NCBI RefSeq assembly: GCF_027595985.1
Contig: NC_073304.1
Location: 217,436,000-217,499,999, forward strand
Direction: 5' to 3'
Length of the DNA: 64,000 nucleotides
Source: Sorex araneus
Lineage: Eukaryota > Chordata > Mammalia > Eulipotyphla > Soricidae
Of this stretch, positions 1-11,141 are shown one piece after another; within the stretch, counting starts at the first letter, position 1; every line of letters starts with the position of its first letter. The notes under the pieces were generated by a model. That model was not told where the DNA came from, ran no database searches, and saw only the letters and a list, made by a program, of their open reading frames with translations. Both the position numbers and the translations under genes were made by a program.

Positions 1-109
1 CCCTGAGCACCGCCAGGGGTAATTCCTGAGTGCAGAGCCAGGAGGAACCCCTGTGCATCACCGGGTATGACCCAAAAAGAAAAAAAAAAAAACACAAAAA
101 CAAAAAAAA
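1..109 (+). repeat. Shrew-type tRNA-derived SINE, 5'-truncated by window edge
   Basis: This is the 3' half of the dominant SINE of the window. The full unit is about 170 bp: tRNA-like head with A-box-like and B-box (GGTTCGATTCC) promoter motifs, then CCCATATGGTCCCCTGAGCA, AGTGCAGAGCCAGGAGTAAC, GTGTGACCCAAAAAG and an A-rich tail. It resembles the SOR family of shrews as I recall it. This copy starts inside CCCTGAGCACC and ends in an A-rich tail. Confidence 0.85.
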
Positions 110-516
110 GACCAACAAGCTCAGTGAGCCTGAACAGCAATGCAGAAGACGCAGCTAGCAACACACAGACCCTCAGACAAGACTTTAGAACCATCGCTGT
201 GAGATAGAGCAATTACCACAAACGGACACTTAAACTGATCTAAATTTTGATAATTCCATTTGCCTTTGCATTGTAACAAACAATATGAAGTAAATTTGTT
301 TGTGCCTGAAAGGGGTGAGGTAGTAGATAGAAAACCAGGGACACCGGAGGAGGGAAGGGCACCCAGGTGGTGGGATTGGTGCTGGAACACTGAATGCCTG
401 AAACAACTGTATTGTGAGCAACTGGGTGAACCACAGTGTTGTCATCAAAAATAAATTGTTTTTGAGTTTTTAAAAAGTAGAAAGTTTACAAAGCTCTGGT
501 CAAAACTGACAGCAGG

Positions 517-682
517 GGGGGCTGGAGTGATAGCACAGCAGATTGCCTTGCACACGGCCGACCTGGGTTCGATTCCCAGCATCCCATATGGTCCCCTGAG
601 TACCGCCAGGAGTGATTCCTGAGTGCAGAGTCAGGAGTAACCCCTGAGCATCGCCGGGTGTGAACCAAAAAGAAAAAAAAAC
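517..682 (+). repeat. SINE copy, full length
   Basis: Head GGGGCTGGAGTGATAGCACA, B-box GGTTCGATTCC and a short A-tail are all present. Confidence 0.88.
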
Positions 683-1124
683 AGATTTTATTTGGAGGTT
701 TTAGGAAGGGGAAGGAGGGAGAGAAAGTGGAAGAGAGTAGAGTAATGTGCTCAAGAGAGCGTGGATTTCTCCAAGGGCAGAGAGAGCCCTACACACATCC
801 CAGCATTAGATAGGAAAGTGTGAAAGTACACATCTCAAGAGGAGAGATATGGGCGACACACGTGCTCAGGCACCACATGTGCTCGGCCACATGGACACAA
901 GCAGCACATAGGCTCTGGCAGCATATGTGCAGGAATCACTCTTGAACACAGAACCAGGAATAGCCCCTGAGAGCCACAGATATGACAAAAAAATAAGAAG
1001 AACAATAATGATAATAATGTATTCCTCCCTTGGGCTCAAAGGGGTAGCTCAATGGGCTGAGTACATGCTTCACATGCATAAGGCCCAGATCCTAGAAAAA
1101 CAAAAACAAAATAAAAAAAAAAAA

Positions 1125-1304
1125 ATGGGGCTGGAGCAATAGCAGAGCAAGTAGGGCGTTTGCCTTGCACACGGTCGACCTGGGTTCGATTCCCAGCATC
1201 CCATATGGTCCCCTGAGTACCGCCAGGAGTGATTCCTGAGTGCATGAGCCAGGAGTAACCCATGTGCATCTCCAGATGTGACCCAAAAAGAAAAAAAAAA
1301 AAAC
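1125..1304 (+). repeat. SINE copy, full length
   Basis: Complete head to tail; followed directly by an older diverged copy, so insertions have stacked at A-tails. Confidence 0.88.
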
Positions 1305-1611
1305 ACAAGGCCCAGATCCAGGTTTGATCCCCAGCACCACATGGGCCCCTGAGCACTGCTAGGAGCAACTCCCAGGCACTGAGCTGGGAGTAGTCCCTAA
1401 ATATCACCAGGTGTGACCCAAAACCAAAGGAACAAAAAACAGGTAACAGGGGTCTAAGCGATAGTACAGCGGGTACTTGCCTAGCATGTGGCCAACCCGG
1501 TTCAATCCCTAGCATCCCATATGATCCCCCAAGCACCATGAGTAATTCCTGAGTTCAGAGCCAGGAGGAACCCCTGAGCATCGCTGGGTGTGACCCAAAA
1601 GAAAAAAAAAT
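1305..1611 (+). repeat. Two diverged SINE copies in tandem
   Basis: The first (about 1305-1435) lacks the head and ends GGTGTGACCCAAAACC. The second (about 1448-1611) has a mutated head (GTCTAAGCGATAGTACAGCG) but a clear tail. Confidence 0.75.
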
Positions 1612-1619
1612 AAAATGTT

Positions 1620-1765
1620 TTGTTTTTGTGCCATACTAGGCAGAGCTCAGGGCTTACTCCTGGCTCTGTGCTCAAGAGTCACTCCTGGTGGGCTTGAAGG
1701 ACCATATGCTGGGGATGGGACCCAGGTATGGCTACCCGCTATACTGTATTTCCAGTCCTCTAACT
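1620..1765 (-). repeat. SINE copy, diverged, minus orientation
   Basis: Reversed body is recognisable from GGCTTACTCCTGGCTCTGTG and the ACCATATG core; the head is degraded. A further weak minus relic lies at about 1895-2055. Confidence 0.65.
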
Positions 1766-2315
1766 GAAATAGCTAATGTATAAGGCCAGATTTTCTTTAT
1801 ATACCTCAACCAAACTAGCCCATCACAGCAGCTGAAAACAGAAGCAGAAGTCAGCTGTCTTCTGTCAGTCAAATATTACAGAGGTGTGCAAAAAGGTATT
1901 TGGGGGTGAGGCTTGGGTGCTTAGGGGGCTACTCTCTCCTCAGTGCTTGGGGGTTACTCCTACCGGTGCTCAGGGGACCAGGTGGTACCAGGGATAGAAC
2001 TTGAGCTTCCTGCATGCCAAATCTGCATTCAGCCCATTGAACTCTCTGACTCTGCTTTATTTTGCGGGGGAGGGGCACTCCCAAGCAGTGCTCAGATGGC
2101 CCATAGTATACTCCTGGAAACTCCTGGGCAACCAGGCTGGCAGTTTATTGCTGAGGGCCTGAGGCTGAAAAGTACTACCTGGGCCTGAAGTACTAAGACC
2201 ACCAGGGCCATACCCAAAGGTGCTAAGGGGACTGACTCCAGGTCTACACCCTATGGTCCTGGGTGGGGGAATGTGGTGCCTGGATGGAACTAGGGTTGGG
2301 TGCATGGAAACCAGG

Positions 2316-2702
2316 TGTCTTAGGGACAGATAGTACAGGAATTAAGGTGCTTGCCTTGCACACAGCTGACCCCAGTTTGATCCCTCGCACTGTGTATGGT
2401 CCCCCAAGCCCTGCCAGGAGTGAAAGCCCTGAGCACAGCTGGGTGTGGTGGGAGAACAAAACAAAATAAAACAAAATAAATTCTCCATTTGAATGTCTAA
2501 AGTTGATAAGCATAGAGGGCCGGAGCGATAGTCCAGCAGGGAGGGCCTTTGCCTTGCATGCGGCTGACCCAGGTTCGATCCCCGGCATCCCATATGGTCC
2601 CCCGAGCTCAGGAGTAATTCCTGAGTGCAGAGCCAGGAGCAACATCTGTGCATTGCTAGGTGTGACCCAAAAAGGCAAAAAAAAAAACAAAAAAAAAAAA
2701 CC
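2316..2702 (+). repeat. Two SINE copies
   Basis: An older copy spans about 2316-2480. A better conserved one spans about 2515-2702, with the head GGGCCGGAGCGATAGTCCAG and a long A-tail. Confidence 0.82.
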
Positions 2703-2831
2703 AGTGATAAATATATAGAAGGGTATTAACAAAAACTCTGGAGTCACAACTGGGGGGGGGGTGTTGAGGGGCATACCCCACGGTGCCCAGGGGCTACTCC
2801 TGGCTTGACTTGGTGATTAAAAATTAAAAAG

Positions 2832-3222
2832 GCGGGGCTGGAGAGATAGCACAGCAGGTAGGGCGTTTGCCTTGCACGCGGCCAACCCGGGTTCAAATCC
2901 CAGCATCCCATATGGTCCCCTGAGCACGGCCAGGGGTAATTCCTGAGTGCAGAGCCAGGAGTAACCCCTGTGCATCGCCAGGTGTGACCCAAAAAGAAAA
3001 AAAAAAAAATTAAAAAGGCACCTGAGGGACTGGAGCAATAGCCCAGCGAGTAGGGTGTTTGCCTTGCACGCGGCCGACCCGGGTTCGAATCCCAGCATCC
3101 CATATGGTTCCCTGAGCACCGCCAGGAGTGGTTCCTGAGTGCATGAGCCAGGAGTGACCCCTGTGCATCGCCGGGTGTGACCCAAAAAACAAAAACAAAA
3201 AAAATAAATAAAAATAAAAAGG
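2832..3222 (+). repeat. Two young SINE copies in tandem
   Basis: Copies at about 2832-3010 and 3025-3222 are close to consensus. Their flanks share ATTAAAAAGGC and AAAAAGGCACCTGAG, consistent with target-site duplication and insertion of the second at the end of the first. Confidence 0.85.
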
Positions 3223-3339
3223 CACCTGAGCCCAAGACTAGAGCTCTCACCAGACCAAATCATTTCCAATTCTGACAACATCACGTGGATTTTACATCTT
3301 AAACTTTACACTTCCTTTTCTTTCTGCTTTGAGCACAAT

Positions 3340-3532
3340 CTTTTTTTTTTTTTGCTTTTTTTGGGGTCACACACATCATATTTATCTATATGATGCTCAG
3401 GGGTTACTCCTGGCTCTACACTCAGGAGTTACACCTGGCAATGCTTGGGGGACCATATGAGATGCCAGAGATTGAACTCAGGCTGGCCACATGCAAGGCA
3501 AATGCCCTACCCACTGTGCTGTCGCTCTGCCC
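3340..3532 (-). repeat. SINE copy, minus orientation
   Basis: Starts with a T-run (reverse of the A-tail) and ends GTGCTGTCGCTCTGCCC, the reversed head. Confidence 0.8.
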
Positions 3533-3867
3533 TTGAGCACAATCATTGATGAGCCTCGAGAACTCCTCCTCCACCACATTCGAGCCTCAGTTTGAGCACC
3601 ACCCACCCAGTTTGCTCCCCCTGGATCTGCTGCTGCCCCCATAGGGCACTCCAAAACCAAATCCTAAACCCAGTCCGTGCCCAGTCACTGCCACCTCCAC
3701 GACACGCCGGCTGAGACCAGGCCTTGCTCTCAGGACGAGCCTGCGGCAGGATCCAGCACACAGCACTGGTGAACGTGAATGGGTAACGTGAATGTGAACA
3801 TTCGCCACAACCACTAAGTATTACCATTCTCGTGACAAACCTGAGGTTCAAAGAAGTCATGTGTTTG

Positions 3868-4058
3868 GAGCTGGAGCAATAGCACAGCGGGTAGGACGTT
3901 TGCCTTGCACTCGTCCGACCCAGGTTCAATTCCCAGCATCCCATATGGTCCACTGAGCATCACCAGGGGTGATTCCTGAGTGTAGAGCCAGGAGTAACCC
4001 CTGTGCATCGCCAGGTGTGACCCAAAAAAACCAAAAAAAACAAAAACAAAGAAATCAT
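3868..4058 (+). repeat. SINE copy, full length
   Basis: Head GGAGCTGGAGCAATAGCACA through a CA-rich A-tail. It ends less than 100 bp from MED24 exon 3, downstream of it on the gene's strand. Confidence 0.88.
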
Positions 4059-4154
4059 GTGTTCAATCAATTCACCTAGGAAGTGTAAGGTGCCAAGGGC
4101 AGCCCCAATCTTGGACCTCCGACCCTCATGCCCTGGAGAAGGTGAGCAGTTTAC

Positions 4155-4237
4155 CTGGGAGCTAATGGCATACTTCAGGTAGGACAGGATGAGAGGGTTG
4201 GGGGAAGGTCCGATCATAGCCTGCTCCAGGAGTGCTT
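4155..4237 (-). CDS. MED24: MED24 exon 3
   Basis: This 83-bp exon has acceptor CCCTTGCAG ending at 4238 and donor CCCAG|GTAAAC at 4154-4153. It encodes the second part of the N-terminal repeat region, ending AISSQ. Confidence 0.92.
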
Positions 4238-4448
4238 CTGCAAGGGGAACACAGGAGGATTGAGTGGTTGCCACTTCTCTGGGCGCCCCCTCCCGCCCCT
4301 CCTTCCTCCACTTGAGACCTGCGAGGTTGAGAATATCCCAGGTGGCGCCTTTAGGGAAGAATTTCTTCATGTTGATGGCCCACTGGTAGTCGCTCCATCG
4401 CTCCTTCCAGGCTTGCAGAATTGCTTGCTTCAGATTCACCACCTTCAT
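4155..4448 (-). CDS. MED24: MED24, Mediator subunit 24, N-terminal coding part (gene continues off the left end)
   Basis: MED24 is a tail-associated subunit of the Mediator complex, which couples transcription factors (including nuclear receptors) to RNA polymerase II in the nucleus. Two coding exons are visible. The first begins with ATG at 4448-4446 and gives MKVVNLKQAILQAWKERW and onward to NLA. The second continues as EALLEQAMIGPSPNPLILSY to AISSQ. The joined reading frame (exon phase 1) matches the known MED24 start, and the junction residue is Glu where I recall Asp in human. About 71 of roughly 990 residues are present. The next exon (expected to start MVSYSS) was not found in 1-4154, so intron 3 runs off the left edge. 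The head-to-head arrangement with THRA is the same as in human. Confidence 0.93.
4319..4448 (-). CDS. MED24: MED24 exon 2, coding part with start codon
   Basis: The coding part is 130 bp, 43 codons plus one base. The donor reads GCAG|GTCTCA at 4318-4317. The 5' UTR continues upstream to a pyrimidine-rich acceptor, CCCCCACCTCTAG, ending at 4485, or to a second AG at 4478-4477. The ATG is the first in the exon and the protein from it matches the family start. Confidence 0.92.
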
Positions 4449-4899
4449 GATTTCACGGACGAGGCGGGGCCCGGGGCTGTCAGTCTAGAGGTGGGGGAAA
4501 TCTTGCGAGACGAGGGGAAAGGCGATTCCGAGGAAGAGGAGGGGGGCGGGCAGAATGGACTGGCACGGAGGAAACACGGGAAGACTAGCGAGGAAGAGGA
4601 GCTAGAGACGCGGGTAAGGCAGGGACCCTGTCAGGTTCCGTCCTTCCGAACCCCCTTCCTGGAACCAGAGCACTGAAAGAGGGTGTCAAAAAGGGATGGA
4701 TGCAAAGCGAGTAGTCAGGAGTTAAGCCAGTTCCAATTGACTAGTTACGGGTAGCATCCCTCAGTCACTACTCCCCCAAATCCCCACTTGCCCTTTTCTC
4801 CACCTTTCCCAACCCTAAAACCATAATTCCTGTTTTCATTCCATCCTCCCCATCTCCCCCAAATGTAAGCGTACCGGACAACCTAGCTCTAGCGCCTAG

Positions 4900-5025
4900 G
4901 TACCGCCATCTTGGCACTCATCAAAGAGCTAATTTTCTATTGGCTAGGAGCAAAACGCACAAGCCAATAGGAATGCAAGAAGAACCAGGTTTCACCGGGG
5001 TGTCTTCTGGGAATTGTAGTTCTTT
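4900..5025 (-). promoter_or_regulatory. MED24: MED24 promoter region (YY1-like, CCAAT and ZNF143-type sites)
   Basis: A YY1-type site reading CCAAGATGGCGG on the minus strand lies at 4903-4914, typical of a TATA-less housekeeping start. ATTGG at about 4938-4942 and CCAAT at about 4963-4967 are CCAAT boxes in both orientations. TGGGAATTGTAGT at 5008-5020 is a close match to the ZNF143/THAP11 element. The order and spacing suggest transcription starts near 4900 and runs left. The exact start and the exon 1 donor were not resolved. Confidence 0.7.
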
Positions 5026-5516
5026 AGCATTAGGCTCGCGAGGAGCTAATGGACTAAGCCAGTGGACCCACGCTGTTTCCTCCTTTAGGGAGAAATGGAG
5101 AAAGACACAAGCGCATCACGAAACTCCTGAGGCCGAGCTGGTGGTGATGAGGGTCGTGAAAGGCCTCTCGCCTCCAGGCCACGCCCAATGACATCACTGT
5201 CAACCGGGCATTTCAATCCTATTCCAACACCCTTTCACAGCCTGCTAGCCAGCGAGCACTGCAGGGGTGTGGCATACGTATGGCTAGCAATCTGGTTCTT
5301 TCTCTTTCCTAGCTTTTTGTTTGTTTGTTTGTTTGTTTGTTTGTTTTGTCGTAAATCCTCATCTCCACCTGTGCTCCAGTAGTGACATTGAGGCTTCTCC
5401 ATCCGTGAGAAACCTTGTCCTCTCTATCCACCCTCCCCCTCCCCATGATTACCTTGCATACTGCTTGACTACAGGGAGCAGGGAGGAGGAAACTGAGGTT
5501 AAGGCTTTTAGATACA
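5026..5516. other. Spacer upstream of MED24, with (TTTG)n
   Basis: Unique sequence without a supported gene. A (GTTT)n microsatellite occupies about 5319-5347. Confidence 0.6.
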
Positions 5517-5824
5517 GGGAGCGGCCAGATGGATAGTACAGCGGATAAAGGCGCTTACTTTGCGGACGGCCCACCCGTCATTTGATTCCAGCATCTCATA
5601 TGGTTCCCCGAGCACTGTCAGGAGTGATCCCTGGAGTGAAGAGCCAGGAGTAATCCCTGAACATCCCTGGATGTGGCCCAAAAACAAACAAACAAAAAAA
5701 GAAAAATAGAAACAAAGAAACTCTGAGAAATGATCCTAGCCAAAGAGGCCAAAGATGTGATGAGTAAATGTGACCTAGTATCTTGAATGTGATTCTGGAA
5801 CAGAAAAAGAGTACTGTTGGTGGG

Positions 5825-5875
<51 letters not shown>

Positions 5876-6030
5876 ATAACAGGCTGAGTGCGAGCTGTGC
5901 ATTCCAGAGTGCCTGTTCCAGTCCCAGCACTGCGTAGTCCCCCAGCACTGCTGGAAAAGTGCTGTGTGCACAATGCAGGAATAGCCCTGGAGCACAGCTG
6001 GGTGTATCCCGAATTCAAACCAAAAATGCT
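5517..6030 (+). repeat. Two SINE copies, the second with a GA expansion
   Basis: The first copy (5517-5713) is moderately diverged. In the second (about 5818-6030) the head passes directly into a pure (GA)n run at about 5828-5874, so the microsatellite grew inside the SINE from its GAGAGAT-like start. Confidence 0.75.
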
Positions 6031-6139
6031 GGTAAAAACTTAACTCTGAATAAAGAATGACTTAATTAGGGCTGAAAGACAGTACAGGGCTTCAGGCATA
6101 AGCTTTGCATGCAGACTATTGTTTTGGATCTTTTGCTTT

Positions 6140-6494
6140 CTTGGGGGGCTGGGGGGTATAGTAGGCCATACCCAACTGTACTCAGGGCTTACTTCTGACT
6201 CTGCTCTCAGGGATCATTCTTTTTTTTTTTCTTTTTGGGTCACACCCAGTGATGCACAGGGGTTACTCCTGGCTCATGCACTCAGGAATTACTCCTGGTG
6301 GTGGTGCTCAGGGGACCATATGGAATGCTGGGAATTGAACCCGTGTGGAAGGCAAACACCCTACCCGCTGTACTATTGCTCCAGCCCCATCTCAGAGATC
6401 ATTCTTGGCAGTCTTGGCGGTATATATGGGATGGCAGGGAACAATCAGCTCAGCCCTGTAAGCCTACCCACTATACTGTCTCTCCAGCCCCCCC
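6140..6494 (-). repeat. Nested SINE pair
   Basis: An older minus-oriented copy is split by a younger one at about 6216-6390. GATCATTC occurs on both sides of the younger element and is its likely target-site duplication. Confidence 0.8.
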
Positions 6495-6695
6495 GGAAGA
6501 CAGGGATTTTATCTCAAGCATGATCCCCTAAGATCACGGGTGACCAGGTAAATGGCCAGTACTTGCAGCCTGAGCAGTACCGCATCCTCTTGCCCCAAGT
6601 TCCTGAGCACCATTTGGGATGCCAGAAAAAGAAAAATGGATGCTAGTTAATGCTAATAATATGAATATTGGTTCACTCATTGTTTTGTTGTTGTA

Positions 6696-7300
6696 TTGTT
6701 TGAGGGCCATACTCAGCGATATTCAGGTGTTACTCCTGGCTCTGTGCTCAGCGATCTCTCCAAGCAACACTCAGGGGACCATATTTGGTGCTGGGGATTG
6801 AACCTAGGTCAGCTGCATATAAAGCAAGTGCTTTCTCTGCAGTCCCTGATTTTTTTTTTTTTTTTTTTTTTTTGCTTTTTGGGTCACACCCAGCAATGCA
6901 CAGTGGTCACTCCTGGCTCATGCACTCAGGAATCACCCCTGGCGGTGCTTAGGGGACCATATGGGATGCTGGGATTTGAACCCAGGTCGGCTGCGTGTAA
7001 GGCAAACACCCTACCCGTTGTGCTATCACTCCAGCCCCTACAGTCCCTGATTTTTGTTTTGTTTGATTTGGTTTTTGATTTTGTATTATTTCATTGCATT
7101 GACAAGGATTGAACTCAGGACAAGACATGAGCCACACCCTGACCTTGTTTTGTTTTTGTTTGGGGGCCATACCCTGCAGTGCTCAGGAGCCATTTCTGGC
7201 AAATGCTCAGGGCTCTGTAGTGCCAGGGATTTGAACCAGGGTCACAGTCACTGTTGCTACATGCAAGGCAAGTGCTTCCTACAACATCTCTCCAGCCCCT
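6696..7300 (-). repeat. Nested SINE cluster
   Basis: An old copy (6696-6847) is interrupted by a young one at about 6848-7038, flanked by CAGTCCCTGATTTTT on both sides. Another diverged copy lies at about 7146-7299. Confidence 0.8.
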
Positions 7301-7444
7301 GATTTATTCATTGTAACACTGTACCAAGCATATGTCAGACATTAATATTTGGGAAAAATTTGATGTGAAGTATGTGGGAATTCTCTACCACCTTCATTTT
7401 TTTTTTCTGTAAATCTAAAACTAATTCTAAAAAAAAAAAGTTTT

Positions 7445-7765
7445 TCAGGCCAGAGAGATAACTCAAGTGGTTCAGCATATCCTTTGCTTGCAGGAGGCCT
7501 GAATTTGATCCCAAGTTTCACATGGTAACCTGAACATCCCAGAGAGTGACCCTCAAATACTTCCAGGTGCAGCCCAAGGCCCCCCAAAAAGCATAGCAAG
7601 GTCCTGAGAACATAATAGGCAAGATGTTTTGCCTTGTATGCAGTCAACCCAGATTTTATCTCTGGCACCACATATGATCCCTTGAGCCCCACCAGGAGAG
7701 ATCTCTGAACCCAGAGCCAGAAGTCAGCCCTGAGTACTGCCAGGTATGTCCCAGAAACCAAATAT
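7445..7765 (+). repeat. Two old SINE copies
   Basis: Heavily diverged copies at about 7445-7590 and 7600-7765, recognised by GCCAGAGAGATAAC and the body and tail order. Confidence 0.6.
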
Positions 7766-7842
7766 ACATACATATATATTTAAATATATATATTATACAT
7801 TATTTTTTAAGTTTGTCGACATCAATACAATGGTTTTGTTTT

Positions 7843-8180
7843 GTTTTATTTTTTTGCTTTTTGGGTCACACCCAGCCATGCACAGGGGTTACTCCTGGCT
7901 CATGCACTCAGGAATGACTCCTGGCAGTGCTCGGGGGACCATACAGAATGCTGGGAATTGAACCTGGCTCGACTGCGTGCAAGGCAAACACCCTATCCGC
8001 TGTGCTATCGCTCCAGCCCCACATCAGTACAATGGGGACCAGAAAGATGGTTCAAGGGTAAGGGGCTAAGATGCTTGCCTTGCATGCAACTGACCCAGAG
8101 ACCACTTATGGTCATTGGAGCACTACCAGGAATGACCCCTGAGCACTGCCAAGTGTGGCCCCCAGACAAGAAACAAACAA
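7843..8180. repeat. SINE copies in opposite orientation
   Basis: A young minus copy (7843-8020) is flanked by CATCAATACAATGG and CATCAGTACAATGG, its target-site duplication. A diverged plus copy follows at about 8033-8180. Confidence 0.8.
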
Positions 8181-8932
8181 AATCAATACTGTTCCTCCCT
8201 TTTCCTTTGGAACTGTATTGCAGAAATGATGTCTAGGGCTTTGCACAGTAGCCTCTTTCCCCAGTGAGGAATCCAAAAGTCAGTGCCACCCTCCCGGCGC
8301 TGTAAGGTCTGCATCTTGCTCTCCACAGTGCTCATTGCTGTCCTGCCCGGTAGCAGGTTGTCTCTGACATTTTTCAACCCAGAACCCTTAGCCAGTGTCC
8401 TGCTGCCTCAGAAGAGATGGCTATCTTAGCCCGGGAGTCCTCTCTCAGTCCTTATCTCTCCACTGACCACCCTTTAAGGGTCAGATCAGTCCTCCGGGGA
8501 AGGATCTGGAAGAGCGGCCCACTCGGTCTCTGGAAGCCAACATGAGAGACTCACAGGATTCTGGGGGATCTGGAGCACGGCCTAAGGAGGGGGGCAAGGG
8601 TTCCCTTTCCACAGGAAGGGGGCGCATGGCTGGAGGAGGGCTGGATGGCTCAGCTCTGAGGTCATGACTGCCTATGGCCTTTTTCCCTCCATACACCCAC
8701 CACACCCCCTCCTTTCGGCTCCCTTTTTGTGCCTGCCCAAGTGACACCACTGGGGAATAGTGTTTACACAAAACAGCTGCCAACTATGTGCAGCCGAAGC
8801 TTCCAAAGCAAGGAGGGAGAACCCAGATTCTTCACATCCAACCTCCAAGCCTACCCCCACGCTGCCTCCCGTGTACCTGGGCCCATGCTCTTGCTTTTGC
8901 TCCTCTCCTCCCTTTCCTGTTAGAGCAGTGAG

Positions 8933-8976
<44 letters not shown>

Positions 8977-9397
8977 GGGGGGGGGTTGGGACGGGGAGGA
9001 CCCTGAGGCATTCCTGGATCCCGCAGCTTCTTTCCCGAATCCTAAGCCCCTCTTGGAGAGACCCTCCACTCTGACCTCTCCTGACTGTATTAATGGGTGT
9101 TGAGTCTGGCCCACATAGGAATAAAGATGACTTGGGCCCTGAGGATAGTCATACGCTGAACTTGAAACCAGCCCCCCCCACCCCGCTCTGGCAGGAAGCC
9201 TGGCAGATGGGGAGGGGGGTCCTTCCCACTTCCAGCCATAGAGAGGTGGCTTTTGTCGTCGGGCCATCTGCCTTCCCTGGACCGCACTTCTCACCAGAAT
9301 CTCTTTCTCTGTGCTTGGCAGGATTCCCTCTAAGGCCCAAGAATTGGCCTGTGGAAATTCATGGGCACCCTTAGTGCTGAGTGATTATAGGACACTT
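8181..9397. other. Intergenic unique sequence with (GT)n
   Basis: No supported gene. A (GT)n run spans about 8938-8975. AGGTCATGAC at 8659-8668 resembles half of a palindromic thyroid response element but is imperfect. Confidence 0.6.
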
Positions 9398-9806
9398 TTT
9401 TTTTTAATCTTATTTTATTTTGGGCCACACCTGGGGATGCCCAGGCTCAAGGCTTACTCCTGGTTCTGTATTCAGAGATGCTGCTTGGAGATGCTCAGGG
9501 GACCACAAGCAGTGCAGGGAATTGAATCTTGGTCGGTCATATGCAAGGCAAGCATCTTACCCACTATATTGTCTCTCCAGCTCACCCCCTACCCCATCCA
9601 TTCATTTTCTTTTCCTCTCTCTCTCTCTGTCTGCCCCTCCTCCCCCCCCCTCACTTTCCTGTGATGCTCAGGGGTTCCTCCTGGCTCTGCACTCAGGAAT
9701 TACCCCTGGCGGTGCTCAGGGAACCATATGGGATGCTGGGATCAAACCCCGGTCAGCCACGTACAAGGCAAACGCCCTCCCTGCTGCACTCTGGCTCCGG
9801 CTATGG
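9398..9806 (-). repeat. Two SINE copies, minus orientation
   Basis: Copies at about 9398-9583 and 9655-9806, separated by a CT-rich stretch. Confidence 0.75.
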
Positions 9807-10014
9807 CCCCAACCCCCCCGCCCCGGTCATTTTCAATGTCTCTGCATTAGTTGACTCTCCTGCCTCTTTCTGCTCCAGTATCAGCAATGGTGTTGCACGC
9901 CTCATCACCTCCCTCTATGCCCTGACGGCTTCCTAGGACCAGCTCTTTGGCTTCCCCGTTGCCAGGACAGGTGGCCAAGATGACCCTCGAGAGGGAGGGT
10001 GCTAGGAAACACAC

Positions 10015-10310
10015 CCCTCCCCCCACAGCTATCTGTAGCCCCCCACAGCCCTTCCAAAGCTAGCCCTCCACAGCCCCCATAGTACTCTGAAGCCCCCCGT
10101 AGCCCTCTGAGCTCATCTGCAACCCCCTGCACCCCTACACCCTTCTGTAGCCCTCCGCATCCCTCTGAATCCCCCTGCACCCTTCTGCATTCTTCTGCAA
10201 CCCACTGTAGCCCCCCACAGCCCTCTGTGCCCCTCTGCAGCCCCACACAGCCCCCCATGCCCTCTGTGCCCCTCTGTGCTCCCCTGCAGCCCCTCTGCCT
10301 AACTCTTCTC
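10015..10310 (+). repeat. Degenerate CCCTCTGCAGC-type minisatellite
   Basis: About 300 bp of imperfect short repeats built from AGCCC, CCCTCTG and CACAGCC blocks of roughly 10-13 bp. The open frames across it are a by-product of the repeat. Confidence 0.75.
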
Positions 10311-10967
10311 CTCATGCTGACCCATCTCCCTCAGCTCCGTGGGGGCTCAGCCTCCACTTCAGAGTCCCAGCCTCCTCGTCTCATGGGCCCCATCTGGCGC
10401 GGGTCTGGTTGGGGAAGGTTCTGGCTGGGAAAGTGGGCCAGGTGGAAGTCAGCAGGGCTGAGTGACATGACCACTCTGGTGCTGAGGCAGAAAAGGAGCT
10501 AACTGGAGTGGGGGGCGTGGGATGAGCTAGACCAGAATGGGGGACACGGGGTGAGATTAGAGGCTGTAGGGGTATAGGGTAGCCAAGGGGTCCTGATTAA
10601 GGGAGAAAAAAAAAAGGCGTAAGGAAAAGTGGCCGGAGTCTGGGGCCAGTCCTGGAAGACTTGCTGCTGGGACTGACGTGGAGGCTTTGGGCTCCCTCTT
10701 CTTGCCAGGGAAACGGAGGCAACCCTTCATAGGGAGGGGTCCTTGGGAAAGGCCTGCGTGCCCCCATGCTGAGCTTACAGGCAGCAGGTAGAGGAGGGGA
10801 GAGGGACACTCCACACAACCACATGTGCCTGGCACATCTTGGCTCTCGGGGCAGAGGGCTGGAGCGCAGACTCGGCATGCGGGAGACCCAGGTTCCGGTC
10901 CCAGCACCGGCTAGAGCAGCCCCCAAGTATCTGAGGTATGGAAAACCCAAAACCCAAAACAAAACCA
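10311..10967. other. Intergenic unique sequence
   Basis: GC-rich, with no supported gene. An old SINE-like head, GGGCTGGAGCGCAGACTCG, is visible at about 10856-10874. Confidence 0.55.
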
Positions 10968-11141
10968 AAGGGACCAGATTGATAGTACAGTGGGGAGGGC
11001 ATTTGCCTTGCATGTGGCCTACCTGGGTTCAATCCCTGGCATCCCATATGGTCCCCCGAGCACTGCCAGGAGTGATTTCTGAGTGCAGGGCCAGGAGGAA
11101 CCCTTGAGCCTCACCGGGTGTGACCCCAAAATTAAAAAAAA
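10968..11141 (+). repeat. SINE copy
   Basis: Head GGGACCAGATTGATAGTACA to tail GTGTGACCCCAAAATTAAAA. Confidence 0.8.

Larger units (their letters stand above)
1..4154 (-). other. MED24: MED24 intron 3 (partial), SINE-rich
   Basis: No MED24 exon is recognisable here on the minus strand. The stretch holds about a dozen SINE copies in both orientations separated by short unique DNA. Unique blocks at 110-516, 683-1020 and 3533-3867 show no coding signal. The block at 3540-3830 is GC-richer but has no family match I can name. Confidence 0.7.

Noticed and set aside
3885-3935. tRNA gene candidates at A/B-box motifs
   Set aside because: The boxes belong to SINE heads; no cloverleaf with an acceptor stem and anticodon arm is preserved.
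8659-8670. Palindromic thyroid response element upstream of THRA
   Set aside because: AGGTCATGACTG has a degraded second half site and no second element nearby.
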